Positions 43,660 through 51,954 of a stretch of 64,000 nucleotides of DNA are shown here, piece after piece. Numbering within the stretch: position 1 is the first letter of the stretch; each line of letters starts with the position of its first letter. Source of the DNA: Streptomyces hoynatensis (GTDB lineage: Bacteria; Actinomycetota; Actinomycetes; Streptomycetales; Streptomycetaceae). The DNA lies in NCBI RefSeq assembly GCF_003626535.1, contig NZ_RBAL01000007.1, positions 248,001-312,000 on the forward strand, in the 5' to 3' direction. Under the pieces are notes generated by a model, which ran no database searches, was not told the origin of the DNA, and saw nothing but the letters and a program-made list of their open reading frames with translations. Made by a program: the position numbers and the translations under genes.

Positions 43660-44232
43660 ATGATCGAGATTCCTTCCGACCTCGACCCGGGACTCGTGCC
43701 GCTCGCCTTCCTGCTGGGCACCTGGCAGGGCGCGGGAGTCGCCGAGGCCGCCGGCCCCGGCGGCGAGGGCGCGTTCAACTTCGGCCAGCAGGTGACCTTT
43801 TCGCACGACGGCCGGGACTTTCTTGAGTACTCCTCGCGCACCTGGCGGCTGGACGGCGAGGGCAAGCGCGTCGGCCCGCTGGACTCCGAGCACGGGTACT
43901 GGCGGATCGCCGACCGCAGCCTTGAGGCCGTGATGGTCCGCGACGAGGGCGTGGTCGAGGTCTGGTACGGCGAACTCGCCGAGGGCAAGCCGCAGATCGA
44001 CCTCGCCACGGACGCCGTCGCCCGCACCGCCGCGGCCCCGCCGTACTCGGGCGGCAAGCGCCTGTACGGCTACGTGAACGGCGACCTGATGTGGGTGGGC
44101 GAGAAGAAGACGGGCCCCGAGGCGCCGCTGCGCCCGTACATGTCGGCCCACCTGAAGAAGGCCGTCGACCCCCGCGAGTGGGTGGCGGACATCGCCGGCC
44201 TGCCCGACGACGGCATCGCGTTCTTCCGCTGA
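43660..44232 (+). CDS. FABP/nitrobindin-like heme-binding family protein
   Basis: A 190-residue lipocalin-like beta-barrel. It contains the family signature LLGTWQGAG (GxWxGxG) near residue 20, EYSSRTWRLDGEGK, and near the C-terminus the segment MSAHLKKAVDPREW. Bacterial nitrobindins bind heme b and act on nitric oxide or peroxynitrite. The heme-ligand His is expected in the C-terminal region and a candidate is present. A fatty-acid-binding role is the older annotation. It follows the 32-residue membrane peptide gene. Confidence 0.88.
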   Translation: MIEIPSDLDPGLVPLAFLLGTWQGAGVAEAAGPGGEGAFNFGQQVTFSHDGRDFLEYSSRTWRLDGEGKRVGPLDSEHGYWRIADRSLEAVMVRDEGVVEVWYGELAEGKPQIDLATDAVARTAAAPPYSGGKRLYGYVNGDLMWVGEKKTGPEAPLRPYMSAHLKKAVDPREWVADIAGLPDDGIAFFR

Positions 44233-44290
44233 GCCCGCGCGCGCCGGGCCCGCGCGCCGGGGCGTGCCGGGGCCCGCGCGCCGGGTCGGG

Positions 44291-45049
44291 TCACAGGGCG
44301 CGCAGCTGGCCGCCGTCGACCGCGATCAGGGAACCGGTGACGTACCCGGCGGCCGGGGAGAGCAGGAAGGCCGCCACCCGGCCGAACTCCTCCGGCTGTC
44401 CGTAGCGCCGCAGCGGGATCGACTCGGTGATCCTGGCCCTGGCCGCCGGATCGGCCGCCGCGTCCAGCTGCCGGGTCCTGTCGGTGGCGATGCGCCCGGG
44501 CAGCAGCCCGAAGACCCGTACCCCGCGCGGCCCGAACTCGTCCGCCATGTCCTTGGCCACCATCGCGAGCCCGGGGCGCAGCCCGTTGGAGATGCCGAGG
44601 CCGCCGATCGGGGAACGCGCCGAGGAGGACAGCACGAGGCCGATCGCGCCGCCCTCCGGCGGCAGGCTTTCCGCCACCGTGCGGGCGACCCGGACGGCCC
44701 CGAGGAAGACGCTCTCGAAGGCGGCCCGCCACTGCTCGTCGGTGGCCCCCGCGGCCGTGCCGGGCGGCGGCCCGCCCACCGAGACCAGGGCACCGTCCAC
44801 CCGGCCGAAGCCCTCCCCGGCCGCGGTCACCAGGCGTTGCGCCGCCTGCGGGTCGGCCAGGTCGGCGCCGAGGCCCAGGGCGCTTTCCCGGCCGCCGAGC
44901 CGGGCCGCGGCCTGCCGGGCACCCGCTTCGTCCCTGGCGCCCACCACCACCCGCGCGCCCTCGGCCACGAGCTGCGCCGCGGTGGCGTGGCCCAGGCCCC
45001 TGCTGCCGCCGGTGACGAGGTACACCCGCCCTGCCAGACCGAGATCCAC
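44291..45049 (-). CDS. SDR family oxidoreductase
   Basis: A 252-residue short-chain dehydrogenase. The Rossmann motif TGGSRGLGHATA (TGxxxGxG) is near residue 14, the catalytic Ser is in VLSSSAR and an NG motif follows. Where a classical SDR has YxxxK, this protein has an N-containing segment (GLGISNGLRPGLAMVAKDMADE), so the catalytic Tyr is replaced. The VSVGGPPPG motif replaces the usual NNAG. This subclass is widespread in actinobacteria; activity may be altered. It is convergent to the FABP gene. Confidence 0.88.
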   Translation of the reverse strand: MDLGLAGRVYLVTGGSRGLGHATAAQLVAEGARVVVGARDEAGARQAAARLGGRESALGLGADLADPQAAQRLVTAAGEGFGRVDGALVSVGGPPPGTAAGATDEQWRAAFESVFLGAVRVARTVAESLPPEGGAIGLVLSSSARSPIGGLGISNGLRPGLAMVAKDMADEFGPRGVRVFGLLPGRIATDRTRQLDAAADPAARARITESIPLRRYGQPEEFGRVAAFLLSPAAGYVTGSLIAVDGGQLRAL

Positions 45050-45302
45050 CGACCCGCTCCCTTCCCTTCACCCGCCGGGGCGCCCATGTTCCCAGCCCGC
45101 CCCCGGCCGGCTCGACGCGGGGCGCGGGACGCGCCGCGCGGCGCCGGCGGCTACGCTGCGGTGCAGTGGCGGCCCACGGTCGTTCGCCCGGGCGACCGGC
45201 GGGCGGCCCGGGGGCCACGGCCGTCCTCGGGGCGCCCGCGGAGTTTCCTCCCGCGGTGCGCGCCGTGCGGCCCTCCCGGACGGGGGCGGTCCTTACGGCG
45301 GC
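45050..45302. other. GC-rich region upstream of the SDR gene, no gene seen
   Basis: No ORF with plausible composition was found on either strand. The sequence must hold the SDR promoter (minus strand). No clear -10/-35 pair could be chosen. Confidence 0.3.
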
Positions 45303-45412
45303 TTGACACCGCGCGCCGCATGATGGGTAACGCCTCCTCGCACGGACCCCGCCGAATCCCCTCGGGCGGGGTCCGTGCCCTTCTCCGGCCCCTGCCGCGG
45401 CAGGGGCCGGAG
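45303..45412 (+). ncRNA. Candidate small RNA: promoter followed by two strong hairpins
   Basis: TTGACA (45303-45308) is followed after 19 bp by TAACGC (45328-45333). Transcription would start near 45340, exactly at a 14-bp perfect stem (45340-45353 with 45365-45378, 11-nt loop). A second 13-bp hairpin with a CGCG loop follows (45383-45412). No gene ends nearby on this strand, so these are not simply a 3' terminator. A long nur leader is the alternative. Confidence 0.4.
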
Positions 45413-45595
45413 CCCGGCCGCCGCCCCGGGCTCAGGCCCTGGTCACCGCCCTGGTCTCCGCCCCGGGTGCGGCGGTGCGCGCTCGCCGCGCCCGCCCTCG
45501 CGGGGCCCGCGCTTCCCGCCCCCGCGCCCCGTCGCGGCTCCGCGCGCTCCGTCGCGGCGGCGTCCCCACCCGCGGCTGCCTCCTACACTGGTGGC

Positions 45596-46108
45596 GTGGT
45601 GAGCACCGACTGGCAGGAAGATCTGCGCAGCCGCGGTTACCGGCTGACGCCGCAGCGGCAGCTGGTGCTCGAAGCTGTCGACAGGCTGGAGCACTCCACG
45701 CCCGAGGACATCCTCGCCGAGGTCCGCCGCACCGCGGGGGGCGTCAACATCTCGACGGTGTACCGGACGCTGGAGCTGCTCGAGGAGCTCGGGCTCGTCT
45801 CGCACGCCCACCTCGGGCACGGCGCCCCGACCTACCACCTCGCCGAGCGCCACCAGCACCTGCACCTGATGTGCCGGGACTGCGGCACGGTGATCGAGGC
45901 GGGCCTCGACCTGGCCGAGCCCTTCGCCGAGCGGCTGCGGGACCGCTTCGGCTTCGACACCGACCTGCGGCACTTCGCGATCTTCGGCCGGTGCCGGGAC
46001 TGCGCCGCCACCGGCCACGGGCCAGGGGAGCCGGAGGGCCGGGAGTCCGGCAGGACCCCGGAGGAGGCCGGAAGGAACCGCGCGCCCCAGGACGGCCCCG
46101 CCTCCTAG
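45596..46108 (+). CDS. nur: Nickel-responsive Fur-family regulator Nur
   Basis: A 170-residue Fur-family repressor. Counting from GTG 45596, the metal ligands known for Streptomyces Nur are all in place: His33, His86, His88, His90 (M-site) and His70, His72, His126 (nickel site). The DNA-binding HTH is GGVNISTVYRTLELLEELGL. Nur senses nickel and controls nickel uptake and the switch between Fe- and Ni-superoxide dismutases. The -10 box TACACT (45584-45589) is 6 nt before the start, suggesting a leaderless mRNA. The C-terminus has about 25 extra Gly/Pro/Glu-rich residues compared with S. coelicolor Nur as I remember it. Confidence 0.93.
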   Translation: MVSTDWQEDLRSRGYRLTPQRQLVLEAVDRLEHSTPEDILAEVRRTAGGVNISTVYRTLELLEELGLVSHAHLGHGAPTYHLAERHQHLHLMCRDCGTVIEAGLDLAEPFAERLRDRFGFDTDLRHFAIFGRCRDCAATGHGPGEPEGRESGRTPEEAGRNRAPQDGPAS

Positions 46109-46189
46109 GAGGGCCGCGGGCGCCGGGAGGGCCCAAGCGGTCCCACGACCCCCACCGGGAAGGGACCGGCACGCCGTACGCTTGACCGT

Positions 46190-47176
46190 ATGCCGTCCTC
46201 CGTGCTGCCCTACGCCAGTCCCCTGCTCTCCCTGCCCCGAGCCGTGCCCGCCGAGGGGCTCGACGCGGGGGTGGCCGCCCACTACGGCGACCTGTTCCGC
46301 GAGCAGCGCGCGCTGGCCGCGGGCGAGGGCATGGTCGACCTCTCGCACCGCGAGGTCGTCACCGTCGCCGGACCCGACCGGCTGAGCTGGCTGCACCTGC
46401 TGCTCACCCAGCACGTCGCGGACCTGCCGCCAGGGCACGCGACGGAGGCGCTGATCCTCTCCCCCAAGGGACACATCGAGCACGTGCTCTACCTGGTCGA
46501 CGACGGCGAGACGACCTGGGCGCACACCGAGCCGGGCGCGGCCGGGGCGCTGCTCGCCTACCTGGAGAGCATGAAGTTCTTCTACCGGGTGGAAATCGCC
46601 GACCGCACGGCGGAGTTCGCGGTGGTCCACCTGCCCGCGGGGTCGATCGCCGAGGTCCCGGCGGGCACCGTCGTGCGGGAGACGGCCCACGGCCGGGACG
46701 TCTTCCTGCCGCGCGGCGAGCTGGCGGCGTTCGCGGACGGGCACGCCCCGCCGGCCGGGATGCTCGCCTACGAGGCGCTGCGGGTGGAGGCGCACCGCCC
46801 GCGGCTCGGCCGGGAGACCGACCACCGCACCATCCCGCACGAGCTCGGCTGGCTGGACACCGCGGTCCACCTGGACAAGGGCTGCTACCGCGGCCAGGAG
46901 ACGGTGGCCAGGGTGCACAACCTGGGCCGGCCCCCGCGGCGGCTCACGTTCCTGCACCTCGACGGCAGCGAGGTGCGGCTGCCCGAGCCGGGGGACCCGG
47001 TGCGGCTGGCCGCGGAGGGGCCCGAGGGGCGGCAGCTCGGCTTCGTCACCACCTCGGCCAGGCACCACGAGCTCGGCCCGATCGCCCTCGCCCTGCTGAA
47101 GCGGAACGTGCCGGTGGACGCGGAACTGCTCGCCGGCGAGACCCCGGCGGCCCAGGAGGTCGTCGTCGAGCCGTAA
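46190..47176 (+). CDS. ygfZ: YgfZ-type folate-binding protein, Fe-S cluster maintenance
   Basis: A 328-residue GcvT-like protein. The YgfZ signature KGCYRGQE (around residue 230) with its functional Cys is intact, preceded by DTAVHLD. The family binds tetrahydrofolate and helps maintain Fe-S enzymes such as MiaB. It has the GcvT fold but lacks aminomethyltransferase activity. TACGCT (46177-46182) is 7 nt before the ATG, so the mRNA is probably leaderless. It is downstream of nur on the same strand, separate by promoter. Confidence 0.92.
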   Translation: MPSSVLPYASPLLSLPRAVPAEGLDAGVAAHYGDLFREQRALAAGEGMVDLSHREVVTVAGPDRLSWLHLLLTQHVADLPPGHATEALILSPKGHIEHVLYLVDDGETTWAHTEPGAAGALLAYLESMKFFYRVEIADRTAEFAVVHLPAGSIAEVPAGTVVRETAHGRDVFLPRGELAAFADGHAPPAGMLAYEALRVEAHRPRLGRETDHRTIPHELGWLDTAVHLDKGCYRGQETVARVHNLGRPPRRLTFLHLDGSEVRLPEPGDPVRLAAEGPEGRQLGFVTTSARHHELGPIALALLKRNVPVDAELLAGETPAAQEVVVEP

Positions 47177-47231
47177 CGGGCCCGCGCGCGGGGGGCGTTG
47201 GGGGCGCCCGGCCGCTCCCGGGGCGCACCCT

Positions 47232-47278
47232 GTGCCCCCGTCCGTGGCCCGTGTCCCCCGTCCGTGGCCCGTGCCCCC
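47232..47278 (+). repeat. Short tandem repeat between ygfZ and dtd
   Basis: GTGCCCCCGTCCGTGGCCC is repeated as GTGTCCCCCGTCCGTGGCCC and then begins again (GTGCCCCC). The period is about 19-20 nt. It lies between converging genes and has no evident function. Confidence 0.7.
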
Positions 47279-47311
47279 GCCCGGCGCCTGCCGTGCGGGG
47301 CCGCCGGTGGC

Positions 47312-47737
47312 TCAGATTTCGAGCAGGACGGTGAACGGGCCGTCGTTCGTCAGCGTCACCCGCATCTGCGCGCCGAAGCGCCCGGTGGCCACCTCGGCGC
47401 CCAGGGCACGCAGTTCGGCGCACACCGCCTCGACCAGCGGCTCGGCCACCTCGCCCGGCGCGGCGGCCTGCCAGGTGGGCCGGCGCCCCTTGCGGGCGTC
47501 ACCGTAGAGGGTGAACTGCGAGACGACGAGCAGCGGGGCGCCCGTGTCGGAGCAGGACTTCTCCCCGTCAAGCACGCGCAGCGTCCACAGCTTGCGCGCC
47601 AGTTTCGCCGCCGTCTGCGGCGTGTCCCCGTGCGTGGCGCCGACCAGCACACACAGGCCCTGGCCGGAGATCTCACCGACAGTCTCGCCGTCCACCCGGA
47701 CGGCCGCGCCGTCCACTCGCTGTACCACCGCTCGCAT
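47312..47737 (-). CDS. dtd: D-aminoacyl-tRNA deacylase
   Basis: A 141-residue DTD that hydrolyses D-aminoacyl-tRNA and Gly-tRNA-Ala, a translation quality-control step. It starts MRAVVQRV, the canonical beginning. Both active-site motifs are intact: SQFTLYGD (SQxTLxG) and TNDGPFT (NxGPxT). The length is close to the family norm of about 145. ATG 47737. It is convergent to ygfZ and divergent from rsiG. Confidence 0.96.
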   Translation of the reverse strand: MRAVVQRVDGAAVRVDGETVGEISGQGLCVLVGATHGDTPQTAAKLARKLWTLRVLDGEKSCSDTGAPLLVVSQFTLYGDARKGRRPTWQAAAPGEVAEPLVEAVCAELRALGAEVATGRFGAQMRVTLTNDGPFTVLLEI

Positions 47738-47891
47738 GCAGGCCATCATGCCGGAACGTTCCGTCTCGGCCGCGCGTGCGCCGGATGGGTGCGGACCCGC
47801 TGCAAACGCCGGGTACACAGTGACACGATGCGTGTCACGGGGTACGTACCGCGCGGCACCGCACCGAACGGGGACGAGGGGAAAAATCCGC

Positions 47892-48416
47892 ATGATCACA
47901 CCGGGTTCAGGACTGCGACGGCGTGCCGCCCCACCCGAGGCACGCGACCTGCGTGCGCTGCGCATGGCGGAGCTGCGCGGGCTGCGGCGCTCGGCGCAGC
48001 GCGAGGAGGCCGATCTCAGCTTCGTGCGGCGGCTGTTGCAGGGCCGCATCGACATCCTGGAGGCCGAGCGGCGCCGCCGGGTGGGCCAGGAGGCCGTGCT
48101 GCTCGACCAGTTGCCGCGGATTCTGGCCGACGCGCCGGCCCGGCAGCGTTCCTCCGCGCGGCACGTGACGCTGGGCATGCCCTCAGGCGAGGAGTACCGG
48201 GAGTTCACCGCCCGGATGCTGGACGAGGTCGGGCTCTCCGACCTCGCCTCGCTGGACGACGAGGAGTTGCGCGCGGCGCTGATGCGCCTGGCCAGGTACG
48301 AGAAGGACGTCTCGCGGCGGCGGCAGGCCCTGCACCGGACGGCGGACGAGTGCGGGGCCGAAATCGCCCGCAGGTACCGTGAGGGCGAGGCGCAGGTGGA
48401 CGACCTGCTGTCCTGA
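47892..48416 (+). CDS. rsiG: Anti-sigma factor RsiG (c-di-GMP-dependent inhibitor of WhiG)
   Basis: A 174-residue helical protein matching RsiG, which with cyclic di-GMP sequesters the sporulation sigma factor WhiG. The known ligand motif E-x3-S-x2-R-x3-Q-x3-D occurs on two helices. The first copy (E39, S43, R46, Q50, D54) is perfect. The second (E137, S141, R144, H148, D152) has His in place of Gln. The C-terminal [11 protein letters not shown] ending is typical. ATG 47892 is preceded by GAGGGG. Its presence implies c-di-GMP-controlled sporulation in this organism. Confidence 0.9.
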   Translation: MITPGSGLRRRAAPPEARDLRALRMAELRGLRRSAQREEADLSFVRRLLQGRIDILEAERRRRVGQEAVLLDQLPRILADAPARQRSSARHVTLGMPSGEEYREFTARMLDEVGLSDLASLDDEELRAALMRLARYEKDVSRRRQALHRTADECGAEIARRYREGEAQVDDLLS

Positions 48417-48476
48417 GGCCGGGCCGCGGTGCCCGGCCGCCGCGCACCACCCTGGCACCGCCCGAAAGGCCCGCTC

Positions 48477-49409
48477 ATGACCGCCAACGCCCCCGGGGCC
48501 TCCCCGGCCCCCGTCCTCGCCGAGGTCGTTCGCTCCGGATTCGTGGAGGGGAGGCACCGGGGCTCGCTCGTGGTCCTCGCCCCCGACGGCTCGGTGGATC
48601 GGGCCCTCGGGGACGTGGACTCCCCCGTCTTCCCGCGGTCGAGCAACAAGCCGATGCAGGCCACCGCGGTGCTGCGGGCCGGCCTCGAACTCTCCGGGGA
48701 GCGGCTGGCGCTCGCCGCGGCCAGCCACTCGGGGGAGGACTTCCACCAGCGGCTGGCGGCCGCGATGCTGGCCGAGCACGGCCTGGACGAGGACGCGTTG
48801 CGCTGCCCCGAGGACGGGCCGCAGCGGCGCCGGCTGGCGATGAACTGCTCGGGCAAGCACGCCTCGATGCTGGCGGCCTGCGTCGCCCGCGGCTGGCCGG
48901 TGGAGAGCTACACCGAGCCGGGGCACCCGCTGCAGCTGCTGGTCCGCGAGACGATCGAGGAGTTCACGGGCGAGCCGGTGGCGCACGTGGGCGTGGACGG
49001 CTGCGGGGCGCCGCTGTTCGCCTTCTCGCTGACCGGACTCGCCCGCGCCTTCCGGGCGTTCGTCCTGGCCGCCCCGGGCAGCCGGGAGCGCCGGGTGGCC
49101 GACGCGATGCGGGCGCACCCGGAGTACGTCGGCGGCACCGGCCGGCTCGACACGCTGCTGATGCGGGCCGTGCCCGGGGTGCTGGCCAAGGGCGGCGCGG
49201 AGGGCGTGCAGGCGGTGGCGCTCCCGGACGGCCGGGCGCTGGCGTTCAAGATCGAGGACGGCGCCGCCAGGGCCCGCGGCCCGGTGCTGGCCGCGGCGCT
49301 CGCCGGGCTCGGCGTGGACGCCGCCTCGATCCCGCGGGAGCCGGTGCTCGGCGGCGGCCGGGAGGTGGGCGAGATCAGGGCGGCCGGGCAGGTCGGGACG
49401 GCCCCGTGA
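48477..49409 (+). CDS. L-asparaginase II family protein (rhizobial type)
   Basis: A 310-residue asparaginase of the AnsA/thermolabile rhizobial class, unrelated in fold to the classical type I/II enzymes and closer to serine hydrolase-like proteins. Visible family blocks are [36 protein letters not shown] and [12 protein letters not shown] (conserved Ser-x-x-Lys, Cys and Asp/Cys residues). It releases ammonia from asparagine in the cytoplasm. ATG 48477 is preferred, with GAAAGG upstream. It lies downstream of rsiG on the same strand. Confidence 0.92.
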   Translation: MTANAPGASPAPVLAEVVRSGFVEGRHRGSLVVLAPDGSVDRALGDVDSPVFPRSSNKPMQATAVLRAGLELSGERLALAAASHSGEDFHQRLAAAMLAEHGLDEDALRCPEDGPQRRRLAMNCSGKHASMLAACVARGWPVESYTEPGHPLQLLVRETIEEFTGEPVAHVGVDGCGAPLFAFSLTGLARAFRAFVLAAPGSRERRVADAMRAHPEYVGGTGRLDTLLMRAVPGVLAKGGAEGVQAVALPDGRALAFKIEDGAARARGPVLAAALAGLGVDAASIPREPVLGGGREVGEIRAAGQVGTAP

Positions 49410-49484
49410 CGGTGGCCCCGGGGGGCCGCGGGGCGGGCGGAAACCTCGTGGCGGGGGCCATGGCACCGCCGTAGCCTCGGCCGC

Positions 49485-50729
49485 ATGGCACTGAACACGC
49501 GTTTCATCTCCGAATCCCCCTCCGACATCGACGCCTGGGTGCGCGCGGTCTACACCGGCTTCTTCACCCCACCCGAGCTGATCACCCACATGGAGGAGCG
49601 CCGCGCCAAGCAGGACTTCTCGCGGGCGCGCGGGGTCTTCGACGGGGACCGGTGCGTGGCGACGTTCCGCAGCTTCGACCAGGAGCTGACGGTGCCGGGC
49701 GGCGCGATCGTCACCTCGAACGCCGTGTCCGCGGTGACCGTCGCGGCCACCCACCGGCGGCGCGGCCTGCTCAGCGGGCTGATGACCGAGGACCTGGCCG
49801 CGGCCAGGGAGCGGGGCGCCGCGGCGGCCACGCTGATCGCGGCCGAGTACCGGATCTACGGGCGCTTCGGCTTCGGCCCCGCCGCCTCGGCCGCGCGCTG
49901 GGAGGTGGACGTGCACCGGGCCGGTCTCGACCCGCGCTGGACGCTGCCCGGGGCCGAGGGGAGCCTGGCGTTCGCGGACGCCGAGGAGGTGCGCAAGCTG
50001 GGGCCCGAGCTGCACGAGCGGTTCCGGCGCGGCCGGGCGGGGGCGGTGCACCGGCCGCCGCTGTGGTGGGAGCGCAACACCGGGGCGGTGCGCTTCGACC
50101 CGGAGCCGTGGAAGGAGCGGTTCTGGGTGCTGCACCGGGACGCCGAGGGCGTGCCGCAGGGCCTGGCCGCGTTCCGGGTCGAGGAACGTTCGGTGAACGG
50201 GGCGCCGAACACCCGGGCGACGGTCATGGGCCTGCTGGCCGCGACGCCGGCCGCCGAGCGCGCGCTGTGGCGCTTCCTGCTGTCGATCGACTGGCTGGCC
50301 ACCCTCGACACGGGCATGTGCGACCCCGACTCGCTGCTGCCGGGGCTCCTTCCCGACCCGCGGGCGGCGCTGCTGAAGGAGCAGGCCGACTTCCTGTGGC
50401 TGCGCCCGCTGGACGTGCCGCGGCTGCTCGAGGCCCGCGGCTATGCGGCCGAGGGCAGCCTGGTGCTGGACATCCGTGACCCACTGGGACTGTCCGGCGG
50501 GCGTTTCCTGCTCGACGCGGGGCCGGAGGGGGCGAGTTGCGCGCCGACCTCGCGGCCCGCCGACCTGACCCTCGGCGCCGGCACGTTCGCCAAGCTGTAC
50601 CTGGGCGAGGTCACGGCGGCGAAGCTGGCGGCGCTCGGCGAGCTCGACGAGGACACGGCGAGGGCGTCGGACCGGGCGGATCTGCTGTTCCGCACCGGCC
50701 GACGCCCCTGGTGTCCCGACGGTTTCTGA
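49485..50729 (+). CDS. Eis-like GNAT N-acetyltransferase
   Basis: A 414-residue protein in the Eis (enhanced intracellular survival) family: an N-terminal GNAT domain (VSAVTVAATHRRRGLLSGLMTEDLAAARERG with the acetyl-CoA loop; AEYRIYGRFGFGPA), a second degenerate GNAT domain and a C-terminal SCP2-like domain ending FRTGRRPWCPDGF. In mycobacteria Eis acetylates amines of aminoglycosides and proteins. The conserved C-terminal carboxylate is the Phe end. TAGCCT (49472-49477) is 7 nt before the ATG, a leaderless arrangement. Substrate unknown. Confidence 0.92.
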   Translation: MALNTRFISESPSDIDAWVRAVYTGFFTPPELITHMEERRAKQDFSRARGVFDGDRCVATFRSFDQELTVPGGAIVTSNAVSAVTVAATHRRRGLLSGLMTEDLAAARERGAAAATLIAAEYRIYGRFGFGPAASAARWEVDVHRAGLDPRWTLPGAEGSLAFADAEEVRKLGPELHERFRRGRAGAVHRPPLWWERNTGAVRFDPEPWKERFWVLHRDAEGVPQGLAAFRVEERSVNGAPNTRATVMGLLAATPAAERALWRFLLSIDWLATLDTGMCDPDSLLPGLLPDPRAALLKEQADFLWLRPLDVPRLLEARGYAAEGSLVLDIRDPLGLSGGRFLLDAGPEGASCAPTSRPADLTLGAGTFAKLYLGEVTAAKLAALGELDEDTARASDRADLLFRTGRRPWCPDGF

Positions 50730-50746
50730 GCGTCCCCGCCGCCTCG

Positions 50747-50932
50747 CTAGACGGAGACCACCGCCAGCGTCATGAGTACCGTCGTGCCCACGCATGCGCA
50801 GGTGAAGTTGCGCTTGTTCAGCCCGGTCCGCAGGATCAGCAGGCCGATCAGGCCCGGCAGACCCCATTGGATGTCGACTGCCCGCTCCACCGCGATGCCG
50901 AGGGCCGCCACGGCGATCGTGGAAACGAGCAT
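50747..50932 (-). CDS. Small two-helix membrane protein
   Basis: A 61-residue protein with two hydrophobic segments (MLVSTIAVAALGIAVERAVDI; GLPGLIGLLILRTGL) and a third at the C-terminus (CACVGTTVLMTLAVVSV) containing a CxC. Codon use and start context (GAGGGAT upstream) look genuine, and I recall similar small ORFs in other streptomycetes near devA. Function unknown. Its promoter region is shared with divergent devA. Confidence 0.7.
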   Translation of the reverse strand: MLVSTIAVAALGIAVERAVDIQWGLPGLIGLLILRTGLNKRNFTCACVGTTVLMTLAVVSV

Positions 50933-50974
50933 GATCCCTCCTCACATCACGTCAACTATGCTTAAGTCTTGGGA

Positions 50975-51029
50975 AGTTGGCTAAGTTGGCAACCAACTAT
51001 ACGCTTGTTTTCCCCAGTTGGCGGCCAAT
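50975..51029. promoter_or_regulatory. Cluster of AGTTGGC motifs upstream of devA
   Basis: AGTTGGC occurs three times in direct orientation (50975, 50984, 51016). The middle copy forms a perfect dyad with CCAACT (AGTTGG-CAA-CCAACT, 50984-50998). The layout suits a GntR-type operator. S. coelicolor DevA is known to repress its own gene. Confidence 0.6.
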
Positions 51030-51087
51030 CGGAAACGTCCTCTTATCAACCTTCCGGATCTGGCCGAAAGTTGTATGGTGTTGAGCC

Positions 51088-51954
51088 GTGAGTCAGGAGA
51101 TCGCCCCGGACAGCGATGCCGCGCAACCTCCCGGTGACCCGCTCTCTCCCGACCACCTCGCGGGGGTGCTGCGTGAGCGCATACGCAAGGGGGAGCTGCC
51201 GGAGCACGCCCGGCTGCCCACCCAGCGGGCTCTCGTGGAGGAGTTCGGCACCAACCGCACCACCGTTCGCCAGGCCCTCGCCATCCTGGAACGCGAGGGC
51301 TACCTCAGCGCACGGGGCCGCGGCGCGCCCGCCGTGGTCTCCGTGCCGGGGAAGGAGGGGCCGCGGCCGGCCAGTGCGGAGGTGGCCGACCGGATCGCGG
51401 TGGCCTTCCACGCCGACGACATCTCCATCGACGCCTTCTGCCTCACCACCGAGACCCTCAACTCGGCCCTGGCGGCGCCCCTGATCGCCATCTCGGCAGG
51501 GGAGTTGACCCCGAACTCCATCTCCATCCGGGTGCTGCTGCCCGACCCCGAGGCGCCCCTCGCCTACCCCAGGCTGGTGTCCGACCCCCGGGACCGGCGC
51601 CCGCTCCACCGGCTGCGCGAACTCACCAGGACCTTCTCCACCTCGCTGCGCCACCAGATGACCTCGCTCGCCGAGATGCAGCTGGTGCCCAAGGTCAACG
51701 TCGAGATTCGCGGGGTGCCGATCACCCCGGTGCAGAAGCTGTACCTCCTCAACGGCACCGAGGTCCTCAGCGCCTTCTACCGCGTGATCCCGAGGGTCGT
51801 GGAGTACCAGGACCAGCAACTCGAGATCTACGACGTGCTCGGCTTGAGTTCGAAAGTCTTCCGATCGTCTTCGGACACCGCATATGTTGAAGAGTCACAG
51901 CAGTGGTTCGAGTCCCTCTGGTCAACGCTAGCCCAACCGCTCACACTCGGTTAG
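51088..51954 (+). CDS. devA: GntR-family developmental regulator DevA
   Basis: A 288-residue HutC-like GntR regulator. The winged helix contains LPTQRALVEEFGTNRTTVRQALAILEREGYLSARGRG, split over residues 45-85. The effector domain has the UTRA-like ending (FRSSSDTAYVEESQQWFESLWSTL). In S. coelicolor devA is required for aerial hyphae and is cotranscribed with devB, as here (the next ATG directly abuts the TAG). A TATGGT box 8 nt before the GTG suggests a leaderless mRNA. A cluster of AGTTGGC motifs lies upstream. Confidence 0.87.
   Translation: MSQEIAPDSDAAQPPGDPLSPDHLAGVLRERIRKGELPEHARLPTQRALVEEFGTNRTTVRQALAILEREGYLSARGRGAPAVVSVPGKEGPRPASAEVADRIAVAFHADDISIDAFCLTTETLNSALAAPLIAISAGELTPNSISIRVLLPDPEAPLAYPRLVSDPRDRRPLHRLRELTRTFSTSLRHQMTSLAEMQLVPKVNVEIRGVPITPVQKLYLLNGTEVLSAFYRVIPRVVEYQDQQLEIYDVLGLSSKVFRSSSDTAYVEESQQWFESLWSTLAQPLTLG

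Noticed and set aside
45340..45412. 6C RNA motif
   Set aside because: 6C RNA needs two hairpins with at least six consecutive C in the loops. The loops here are GAATCCCCTCG and CGCG.
51900..51930. tRNA-like GGTTCGAGTCC segment
   Set aside because: It lies inside the devA coding sequence, and no cloverleaf or acceptor stem can be formed around it.
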